DNA from: Chloroflexota bacterium
Lineage (GTDB): Bacteria > Chloroflexota > Ktedonobacteria > Ktedonobacterales > Ktedonobacteraceae
Direction: 5' to 3'
Assembly (NCBI GenBank): GCA_005879655.1
Contig: VBJK01000044.1
Coordinates: 1 to 5,895, forward strand
Length of the DNA: 5,895 nt
In this document: in pieces, positions 1 to 4,524 of the stretch
Layout of the letters: every line of letters begins with the position of its first letter
Numbering within the stretch: position 1 is the stretch's first letter
Translations under genes and position numbers: made by a program
The notes under the pieces: generated by a model
The model's input: the letters and a program-made list of their open reading frames with translations, nothing else
Databases searched by the model: none
Told to the model about the DNA's origin: nothing

Positions 1-558
1 CTCTATGATGTGGTAGATGGACCCGATGGTGACGATAGGACGCTACGCCCCAACCAGCTGCTGGCCCTGTCACTGCGCTATCCCGTCTTTGATACAGACG
101 ACCAGAAAAGCGTTTTGGATATGGTTACGCGGCACTTACTGACACCCTACGGCTTGCGTACACTTTCACCAGAGGATGGCGCATACCGGGGCCGACTGCT
201 ACCACAAGGCGAGCAATACCCGCAAGCGCTACATCAGGGTAGTGTCTGGGGTTGGTTGATAGGCCCATATATAGAAGCCATGCAGGCAATATATCGTGAC
301 TCGACGACCTTCGATCACAAACAAGAAGATTGCTTGCACCACGAATACTTGTGCCACAGGAGTCTGCATCTGCTGGCATCCTTCAGGGATCAGCTCGACC
401 ACGACATCTTAGGCATGAGTGCGGGCCTCTTCGACGGAGATGCACCCCATAGAGCTGAACCTGGCTCGGCATCAGCATTAGTCACCGCCGAACTCTTACG
501 TACCTACGAAATGCTTGCTCAAGTGCCAATCTCCCATTCCGAGCAAGTGCTGGCCTGA
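1..558 (+). CDS. Glycogen-debranching enzyme (amylo-alpha-1,6-glucosidase type), C-terminal part, 5' truncated
   Basis: The frame is open from base 1 (first codons read L-Y-D), so the gene starts outside the window; a GTG at 10 is only an internal codon. About 185 residues are visible, ending at TGA 556-558. Family hallmarks are LYDVVDGPDGDD, then LRPNQLLALSL, LLTPYGLRTLSP and HQGSVWGWLIGPYIEA (His codon at 232-234). These belong to the C-terminal (alpha/alpha)6-barrel catalytic domain of bacterial and archaeal debranching enzymes, which hydrolyse alpha-1,6 branch points of glycogen or maltodextrins in the cytosol. The last 40 or so residues are divergent and carry no motif I recognise. The N-terminal domain and any partner genes lie to the left. 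Transcription runs toward the putative origin, so the gene would be head-on to a leftward replication fork. Family assignment is firm; exact specificity (glycogen versus other alpha-glucans) cannot be read from this fragment. Confidence 0.88.
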   Translation, partial: LYDVVDGPDGDDRTLRPNQLLALSLRYPVFDTDDQKSVLDMVTRHLLTPYGLRTLSPEDGAYRGRLLPQGEQYPQALHQGSVWGWLIGPYIEAMQAIYRDSTTFDHKQEDCLHHEYLCHRSLHLLASFRDQLDHDILGMSAGLFDGDAPHRAEPGSASALVTAELLRTYEMLAQVPISHSEQVLA

Positions 559-572
559 GTTCTGCACATTTT

Positions 573-609
573 TTGCCAGTTTTCCACAATTTTTGTGGAA
601 AACTGGCAA
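573..609. repeat. Perfect 17-bp inverted repeat carrying two TTTTCCACA boxes; possible terminator
   Basis: Arms 573-589 (TTGCCAGTTTTCCACAA) and 593-609 are exact reverse complements around a TTT loop, starting 14 bases after the debranching-gene stop. Position suggests a transcription terminator, but no T-tract follows on either strand, so intrinsic termination would be atypical. Each arm contains a DnaA-box variant (580-588 on +, 594-602 on -), making this the leftmost member of the box array. It may serve both roles. Confidence 0.6.
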
Positions 610-852
610 TGTCCGTAGGTAAATAGTACTATAAGGACAGCCAACAGGGTACTCATTGGCATTAAGTTATGCAAAGGTTTCCCTCTGTACTCCCTTGTTC
701 TTGCCGCCTCCTGCGGCAGAAGGGGAGAAAAATGGCATTTGGGGACACCCCACACCCCGCCAGGATGGCTTCGCCCCCTGGACCCCCCGCTTAACGCCCA
801 TGCCTACTTATTTCTGCCTCCCTCATTTCCCCACTGTAATGCCGCATAAAAC
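610..852. other. Non-coding spacer with C-rich tract, no DnaA boxes
   Basis: No supportable gene and no DnaA box was seen here. There is a small hairpin (702-707 with 713-718, TGCCGC/GCGGCA). At 741-788 there is a C-rich stretch whose minus strand carries G-runs of 4, 4, 5 and 6. The composition is sharply unlike the AT-rich box array that follows. It could be a dispersed intergenic repeat of this genome, but only one copy is present in the window, so this cannot be tested here. Confidence 0.5.
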
Positions 853-885
853 TTATCCACATTTTCTGTGGATAAGTTTTCCACA
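853..885 (+). repeat. DnaA-box triplet module 1
   Basis: Exact consensus form: TTATCCACA (853-861), spacer TTTTC, inverted box TGTGGATAA (867-875), one G, then TTTTCCACA (877-885). A degenerate CATCCACA follows at 887-894. Confidence 0.85.
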
Positions 886-892
886 GCATCCA

Positions 893-1002
893 CACAGGAT
901 AAATGCCTGTGTGCATCATGCACAAGAGCCTCTGTTATTATGCACAAAAGCCTTTGTATAAATTGCTAATTATCCACATTTTCTGTGGATAAGTTTTCCA
1001 CA
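893..1002 (+). repeat. Long direct repeat, copy R1
   Basis: Begins CACAGGATAAATGCC and runs through TTTGTATAAATTGCTAA into module 2. The inner palindrome seen in R2 and R3 is degenerate here (TGCCTGTGTGCA, 904-915), and a TGCACAAxAGCC segment is duplicated internally (919-930 and 941-952), making this copy longer than the others. Confidence 0.7.
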
Positions 1003-1013
1003 CCTTTTCCACA
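970..1013 (+). repeat. DnaA-box triplet module 2 with a fourth box
   Basis: Boxes at 970-978 (+), 984-992 (-) and 994-1002 (+, TTTTCCACA), with the same 5-nt TTTTC spacer as module 1. An additional TTTTCCACA follows at 1005-1013, 11 bp on from the third box. Confidence 0.85.
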
Positions 1014-1099
1014 CAGGACAATTGCCTATAGGCACCATGCACAAGAGTGTTTGTATAAATTGCTGTTTTTCCACATTTTCTGTGGATAAGTTTTCCACA
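1012..1099 (+). repeat. Long direct repeat, copy R2
   Basis: Begins CACAGGACAATTGCC, contains the 12-bp palindrome TGCCTATAGGCA (1023-1034), ATGCACAAGAG and TTTGTATAAATTGCT, and ends with module 3. It starts 119 bp after R1. Confidence 0.7.
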
Positions 1100-1110
1100 C
1101 CTTTTCCACA
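1067..1110 (+). repeat. DnaA-box triplet module 3 with a fourth box
   Basis: The first box is TTTTCCACA (1067-1075) instead of TTATCCACA. It is followed by the inverted consensus box 1081-1089, TTTTCCACA 1091-1099 and an extra TTTTCCACA 1102-1110, again 11 bp on, as in module 2. AAATCCACA is at 1131-1139. Confidence 0.82.
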
Positions 1111-1193
1111 GCCTCTCTAGTACTGAGGAAAAATCCACAGCAGAAATTGTATTGATGAGTTAAGTTTTCCACCAAGCAAGCAGTATTCACAAG

Positions 1194-1244
1194 TTTTCCA
1201 CATTTTCTGTGGATAAGTTTTCCACACATTTCCACATTTCCACA
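1194..1244 (+). repeat. DnaA-box triplet module 4 plus two weak boxes
   Basis: TTTTCCACA 1194-1202, inverted consensus 1208-1216, TTTTCCACA 1218-1226, then two ATTTCCACA variants at 1228-1236 and 1236-1244 overlapping by one base. A solitary TTTTCCACC lies upstream at 1165-1173. Confidence 0.8.
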
Positions 1245-1264
1245 TAATGAAAGAAGCATGAAGA

Positions 1265-1286
1265 TGAGTTGATAGCTATCAACTCA
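1265..1286. promoter_or_regulatory. Perfect 22-bp palindrome, copy 1 (half-site TGAGTTGATAG)
   Basis: Half-site TGAGTTGATAG (1265-1275) is followed directly by its exact reverse complement (1276-1286). A second copy lies 96 bp downstream. Such an uninterrupted palindrome suggests a site for a homodimeric DNA-binding protein. It does not resemble a DnaA box or the parS consensus TGTTTCACGTGAAACA. The binding protein is unknown. Confidence 0.65.
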
Positions 1287-1298
1287 CATTATCGGCGG

Positions 1299-1350
1299 TT
1301 TTCCACATTTTCTGTGGACAAGTTTTCCACATCCTTTTCACATTTCCACA
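1299..1350 (+). repeat. DnaA-box triplet module 5 (degenerate) plus a weak box
   Basis: TTTTCCACA 1299-1307, inverted box TGTGGACAA 1313-1321 (equivalent to TTGTCCACA), TTTTCCACA 1323-1331, then ATTTCCACA 1342-1350. No exact TTATCCACA is present, so this is likely a weaker DnaA-binding module. It sits between the two 22-bp palindromes. Confidence 0.75.
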
Positions 1351-1360
1351 TTTTGCGCAG

Positions 1361-1382
1361 TGAGTTGATAGTTATCAACTCA
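1361..1382. promoter_or_regulatory. 22-bp palindrome, copy 2 (central base changed)
   Basis: Differs from copy 1 by a single central base (C to T at 1372), leaving 10-bp arms perfectly matched. The start-to-start distance to copy 1 is 96 bp, close to nine helical turns, so both copies could face the same side of the DNA. Confidence 0.6.
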
Positions 1383-1393
1383 TGTCTGGGTAC

Positions 1394-1435
1394 TTATCCA
1401 CAAAACGTGTGGATAAGTTTTCCACATTTTCCACA
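1394..1435 (+). repeat. DnaA-box triplet module 6 with a fourth box
   Basis: TTATCCACA 1394-1402, spacer AAACG (a different sequence but still 5 nt), inverted consensus 1408-1416, TTTTCCACA 1418-1426 and an abutting TTTTCCACA 1427-1435. Conservation of spacer length with a changed spacer sequence suggests that geometry is what matters. Confidence 0.85.
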
Positions 1436-1522
1436 ACAGGACATATGCCTATAGGCAATATACACAAAAGCCTTTGTACAAATTGCTAATTATCCACATT
1501 TTCTGTGGATAAGTTTTCCACA
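1436..1522 (+). repeat. Long direct repeat, copy R3
   Basis: Begins ACAGGACATATGCC, contains TGCCTATAGGCA (1446-1457) and the partial palindrome ACAAA-AGCC-TTTGT (1464-1477), then AAATTGCTAA and module 7. Similarity to R1 and R2 extends well beyond the DnaA boxes, so the array grew at least partly by duplication of about 90-110 bp units. Confidence 0.7.
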
Positions 1523-1531
1523 TTTTCCACA
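1490..1531 (+). repeat. DnaA-box triplet module 7 with a fourth box
   Basis: TTATCCACA 1490-1498, TTTTC spacer, inverted consensus 1504-1512, TTTTCCACA 1514-1522 and an abutting TTTTCCACA 1523-1531. The start is 96 bp after module 6. Confidence 0.85.
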
Positions 1532-1679
1532 AGGAACCTGTCTGTGTTTCACAGCATTGAGAAATATTTGTTCAGAAATCTCCATGAGATTCTGAACAAA
1601 TTGTCAGAAGATGTGAAGAGCCAGTGACACAGTGGGGAAAAATCCACAGGACCATTCAGGGTACGATAGCAGCTCTCAC
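1532..1679. other. Gap in the DnaA array holding a bulged hairpin
   Basis: The only box here is a weak AAATCCACA at 1640-1648. The main structure is an imperfect inverted repeat, 1567-1582 with 1586-1600 (outer arm TTTGTTCAGA, loop CAT). It gives a 15-bp stem with one unpaired A. It separates the left module array (853-1531) from the right cluster (1680-2048). No gene is supported. Confidence 0.5.
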
Positions 1680-1733
1680 TTATCCACAATGCTGGTGGAT
1701 AAGTTTTCCACAGCTTATGAAACTGGTGGATAA
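1680..1733 (+). repeat. DnaA-box triplet module 8 (variant) plus an inverted box
   Basis: TTATCCACA 1680-1688, 5-nt spacer ATGCT, inverted GGTGGATAA 1694-1702, TTTTCCACA 1704-1712, then a further inverted GGTGGATAA 1725-1733. The inverted boxes carry a change at the last consensus position (TTATCCACC). Confidence 0.78.
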
Positions 1734-1743
1734 GCTTCAAACT

Positions 1744-1776
1744 TTATCCACAACACCTGTGGATAAGTTATCCACT
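1744..1776 (+). repeat. DnaA-box triplet module 9
   Basis: TTATCCACA 1744-1752, spacer ACACC, inverted consensus 1758-1766, one G, then TTATCCACT 1768-1776 in place of TTTTCCACA. It has the same geometry as the other modules and is the copy closest to the unwinding core. Confidence 0.8.
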
Positions 1777-1807
1777 ATTCCGTTTTTTCACACCTGCGAT
1801 CACAAAG

Positions 1808-1880
1808 TTATCCACCACCGGAGCCTTATTTATCCACAAACAATCCACCGCCCTTTAGCCCTGTGGAAAACTTATCCACA
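1808..1880. repeat. Irregular DnaA-box cluster between the modules and the core
   Basis: TTATCCACC 1808-1816 (+), TTATCCACA 1830-1838 (+), TGTGGAAAA 1862-1870 (-) and TTATCCACA 1872-1880 (+). These do not follow the triplet geometry; the last two form a divergent pair separated by one base. Confidence 0.75.
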
Positions 1881-1950
1881 GGGGGTAAGTCGGCTTGGGA
1901 GGCCGGTTTATGCAACTGATGCCCTCAAAAAAATACCCCGATTTTCCGCG

Positions 1951-2048
1951 TTATCCACATATCCACAGCCCCTACTACTACTGTTTTATATATCTCTTTA
2001 AAAATATATAGATTCTATAGTAGTATAGGGGTGTGGATATGTGGATAA
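1951..2048. other. Mirror-image origin-unwinding core: DnaA boxes, G/C tract, DnaA-trio-like repeats and AT-rich DUE
   Basis: Left arm: overlapping boxes TTATCCACA (1951-1959) and ATATCCACA (1959-1967), GCCC (1968-1971), then CTA-CTA-CTA-CTG (1972-1983). Centre: 1984-2014, 28 of 31 bases A or T. Right arm, inverted: TAGTAG (2018-2023), TA, TAG (2026-2028), GGG (2029-2031), TGTGGATAT (2032-2040) and TGTGGATAA (2040-2048), again overlapping by one base. On the strand read away from the boxes, both arms give 3'-GAT-5' trinucleotides, the DnaA-trio described for the Bacillus subtilis origin, where box, GC cluster and trios make up the basal unwinding system. The left tract has three uninterrupted trios; the right is broken by two bases. 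I infer that DnaA opens the central AT stretch. Confidence 0.75.
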
Positions 2049-2285
2049 GTCCCTAAAAGTTGTTTGGAAAATTTGTTCTTGTCACCTTTTGCTTTCAAGT
2101 GAAGGCCGAAAACAGGAAATTTTCCGTTCATTCAAACTGATGAATAGTACCATTGGTGTACCAGGGGCCAAAATTTGCTCATTTGTCCCTGAGAGTGCGA
2201 CATTCTATATATCGCTCGTTATATGTGTGTGAGACGAGCTGATCAATCCAGCTGACATCGCGAGGGCTTTGTTGAGGACTATGGT
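2049..2285 (+). other. Leader between origin core and dnaG
   Basis: No DnaA boxes and no gene. It contains a small palindrome GGAAATTTTCC (2115-2125), a candidate promoter (2183-2211) and a ribosome-binding site GAGGA at 2274-2278, 7 nt before the dnaG ATG. An ATG-GTA-TGA two-codon frame (2281-2289) overlaps the dnaG start, but it lies only 2 nt beyond the GAGGA and is probably fortuitous. Confidence 0.5.
2183..2211 (+). promoter_or_regulatory. Candidate sigma70-type promoter for dnaG
   Basis: TTGTCC (2183-2188), 17-nt spacer, TATATA (2206-2211). Each hexamer matches 4 of 6 consensus positions and the spacing is ideal. Transcription would start near 2218, giving a leader of about 70 nt. The AT-rich core upstream (1984-2014) is an alternative promoter location. 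Confidence 0.4.
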
Positions 2286-4376
2286 ATGACACCTATCATT
2301 GATACAATCAAGGCTAAAATAGATGTTGCGGAAGAGATCGGGTTGGTAGTAACGCTACAGAAATCAGGGAAATCACTCAAAGGACTGTGTCCCTTCCATA
2401 ATGAGCGAACACCCTCGTTCTACGTGTTCCCAGAATCTCAGACGTGGCACTGTTTTGGCTGCAACGAAGGTGGCGACATCTTCTCCTTTGTGCAGAAGCA
2501 ACAAAGTCTTGCATTTCATGATGCGCTACAATATCTGGCAGAGAAAGCCAGTGTCAGCCTGGATGATTATACTACTGGTCGCAATCAGGAAGAGGAGCGT
2601 GAAGCTAACGCAGTCAGGGAGCGTTTACGTAAACTCAACGAAGATGCTCTGCTCTGGTTTCATCAGATACTGCTACGTGCAAAAGAGGCTGAGCAAGCTA
2701 GAGCCTACGTACAGAGCCGTGGTATCTCGGTCGATTCAGTCATCGCCTTTGCTCTCGGCTACGCACCCAATCAGCGGCAAGGTCTGGCACCTTATCTGCT
2801 GAGCCGTGGCTACACTGAGCGCGAACTCATTGTGGGAGGATTGGCGCGAGAACGCGCAAGCGATGGTTCGGAAAAAAATAGTGGGGATGGGGTGTATGAT
2901 TACTTTAGGAACCGTCTTATCTTTCCTATTCGCGACATGCGTGGTCGTGTAATCGGGTTTGGTGGGCGCGCTCTGGGCGACGGGAAACCCAAATACCTAA
3001 ATTCGCCACAAACACCCTTGTTTGAAAAAAGTGGTGTCCTCTATGCCATCGATATGGCTAGGGACGCCATCAAAAATCATAATCAAGTTGTTATTGTAGA
3101 AGGGTATGTTGACGCCGTTATCGCCCACCAGTATGGCACCAAGCAAACAGTTGCCTGCATTGGCAGTGCCATTACTGAAAAGCACATTCAACAATTGAAG
3201 AAGCTAACCAAACAGGTGACACTGGCTCTGGACCCCGATGCCGCAGGTAGCGCTGCCACCGAGCACGGTATCCAGGAAGCGTTAAAGACCTTTGACCGTA
3301 CACTGGTTCCTGTTCCATTGGTCGCCGATAGTGGGGGGGGACAGCAAAGGCGCAAGGGACAGACGGGGCGGCTCAAGCAAGAGCCGCGTGGTATTGTCCG
3401 CCTTGAAGAACGGGTGGATGCCGAGATCAATGTCCTGCAACTGCCACTAGGTGAAGATCCAGACGAAGTAATCAGACGTGATTATGCAGCGTGGCTCTAT
3501 GCCGTCGCACATCCGTTACCACTCGTTGATTACTACTTCGTGGTGAAGACTGAGGGCCTTGACTTGCGCGAACCAGCTGGTAAGACTGAGGCGGCCAAGC
3601 GGTTGCTACCAGTGATTGGAATGATTAGCGACCGCATCAAGCGAGATGCCTATGTACGTAAGCTGGCATACATAATCAGTATCGACGAGCGGAGCCTGTA
3701 CGAAGAATTACAAAAAGTGCTCAGAGGTCAGAACACAGCCGTTGTAACGGCTGCCTTCTCAGCACCGTTACAGCAGGCACACGCGAGTGGGAAAGCTGGA
3801 TCAGAGCAAAAGCAACCTGCACAGGTTAGCGAGGATGAAGCACAAACATCTTCTGCTGCTCATGCCGCTCATGCAAATTCTCATGGAAAAAGGCTTGACA
3901 GGAGTAGAGAGGATAAGCTACAATGGGAGGACTACCTGATTGGGCTACTCTTGCAAAATCCTGGGTTAAGTCCTTATGTCTGTGGTATAATTAACGTTGG
4001 TGACTTCGCTGGGACAGACACGCGAGAGTTGTACCACATTCTCAGTTCTGTGTATGAACAACGTGCTTCTTCCCCCTCACTTCAATCCTTTGAACAAATG
4101 GTGCCGTATGCGCTACTGGACGCGGTAGCCAGGGCACGAGGGTGTGTTGAGTCGAGTGCTCCAAAAGACGAAGCAAAGCTAGTAAAAGAGGCGCAGCAGT
4201 GTGCCACACGACTCAGACGCATCAGACTGTTACAATTGAATACCGAACTAAATTATCTTATACGTGAGGCAACTGTTGCAGGAGATACTGCAACAGTGCG
4301 ACAATTGCAATTGCAACTGTCATCTCTTTATCAGCAGTTGCGGACAATTGATTCTGCAACGCACTTACAAGGCTAG
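2286..4376 (+). CDS. dnaG: DNA primase DnaG
   Basis: Synthesises RNA primers on the lagging strand together with the replicative helicase. The 696-residue product has the standard order. The N-terminal CHC2 zinc-binding domain has C35, H38, C56 and C59 (CPFH and CFGC). The catalytic core includes RNRLIFPIRD, KYLNSPQTPLFEKSGVLY and a TOPRIM fold with EGYVD (E272) and the metal-binding pair D316/D318 in ALDPDAAG, then GEDPDE (389-394). A hydrophilic linker spans roughly 481-542, and a helicase-interacting C-terminal domain about 543-690. It is longer than the Escherichia coli (581) and B. subtilis (603) proteins because of a roughly 35-residue basic insert within TOPRIM (about 346-383) and the long linker. 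ATG 2286 is the only start in frame after a stop at 2253 and has GAGGA 7 nt upstream. sigA follows after 148 bp, recalling the dnaG-rpoD macromolecular-synthesis operon of many bacteria. All catalytic residues seem intact. Confidence 0.97.
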   Translation: MTPIIDTIKAKIDVAEEIGLVVTLQKSGKSLKGLCPFHNERTPSFYVFPESQTWHCFGCNEGGDIFSFVQKQQSLAFHDALQYLAEKASVSLDDYTTGRNQEEEREANAVRERLRKLNEDALLWFHQILLRAKEAEQARAYVQSRGISVDSVIAFALGYAPNQRQGLAPYLLSRGYTERELIVGGLARERASDGSEKNSGDGVYDYFRNRLIFPIRDMRGRVIGFGGRALGDGKPKYLNSPQTPLFEKSGVLYAIDMARDAIKNHNQVVIVEGYVDAVIAHQYGTKQTVACIGSAITEKHIQQLKKLTKQVTLALDPDAAGSAATEHGIQEALKTFDRTLVPVPLVADSGGGQQRRKGQTGRLKQEPRGIVRLEERVDAEINVLQLPLGEDPDEVIRRDYAAWLYAVAHPLPLVDYYFVVKTEGLDLREPAGKTEAAKRLLPVIGMISDRIKRDAYVRKLAYIISIDERSLYEELQKVLRGQNTAVVTAAFSAPLQQAHASGKAGSEQKQPAQVSEDEAQTSSAAHAAHANSHGKRLDRSREDKLQWEDYLIGLLLQNPGLSPYVCGIINVGDFAGTDTRELYHILSSVYEQRASSPSLQSFEQMVPYALLDAVARARGCVESSAPKDEAKLVKEAQQCATRLRRIRLLQLNTELNYLIREATVAGDTATVRQLQLQLSSLYQQLRTIDSATHLQG

Positions 4377-4524
4377 TCCTGGTATGTGCGTAAAAACGTC
4401 TACCTGATGAGTAGCTACTGACCACGAAGGAATCATTATAAGCAAATCGGATCAGGGATCAGGATCTTTCCTTACTTTATTCGTCTATCATAATACATCC
4501 TGTTTTCTGAAGGGGGACGCCAGA
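4377..4524 (+). promoter_or_regulatory. dnaG-sigA spacer with possible internal promoter
   Basis: A -10-like CATAAT is at 4489-4494 and TATAAG at 4437-4442; neither has a convincing -35 at 16-18 bp. A GGATC motif is reiterated at 4449-4466. A strong ribosome-binding site AAGGGGGA (4510-4517) precedes the sigA ATG by 7 nt. No terminator-like hairpin with a T-tract was seen, so read-through from dnaG is plausible. Confidence 0.35.

Larger units (their letters stand above)
580..2048. other. oriC: Candidate chromosomal replication origin (oriC): dense DnaA-box array plus unwinding core
   Basis: By eye there are 17 exact TTATCCACA boxes: + strand at 853, 970, 1394, 1490, 1680, 1744, 1830, 1872, 1951; - strand at 867, 984, 1081, 1208, 1408, 1504, 1758, 2040 (left ends). 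A further 18 are TTTTCCACA: + at 580, 877, 994, 1005, 1067, 1091, 1102, 1194, 1218, 1299, 1323, 1418, 1427, 1514, 1523, 1704; - at 594 and 1862. Weaker relatives include TTATCCACC/T (1694-, 1725-, 1768, 1808), ATTTCCACA (1228, 1236, 1342), AAATCCACA (1131, 1640), ATATCCACA (1959, 2032-) and TTGTCCACA (1313-). TTATCCACA is the established bacterial DnaA consensus. The array ends in an AT-rich core flanked by trinucleotide tracts (separate entry). There is no coding signal. dnaA and dnaN are not adjacent, which is unusual; a DnaA-titrating locus or a DnaA-controlled regulatory region is the main alternative. The unwinding core favours an origin. Confidence 0.78.

Noticed and set aside
1265..1382. 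parS centromere sites
   Set aside because: The palindromes do not match TGTTTCACGTGAAACA in length, composition or core.
853..1776. CRISPR-like array of regularly spaced repeats
   Set aside because: The repeated element is a DnaA-box module with internal dyads, the intervals vary from 64 to 190 bp, the intervals themselves share sequence, and there are no cas genes.
656..2001. Open frames of 60-125 codons in the intergenic block (for example 656-961 +, 1026-1259 -, 1624-2001 +)
   Set aside because: They translate the repeated DnaA boxes (recurring YPQ, FPH, KVWKTYPQKMW strings), lack good ribosome-binding sites and resemble no protein family.
580..2048. Iteron-type plasmid origin
   Set aside because: The repeats are DnaA boxes rather than Rep iterons, no rep or par gene is present and the neighbours are essential chromosomal genes.
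2281..2289. Two-codon leader peptide ATG-GTA-TGA overlapping the dnaG start
   Set aside because: Its ATG is only 2 nt after the GAGGA site, too close for normal initiation, and so short a frame easily arises by chance.
4414..4442. Promoter with -10 TATAAG at 4437 before sigA
   Set aside because: The best -35-like hexamer (CTGACC, 4418-4423) leaves only a 13-nt spacer.
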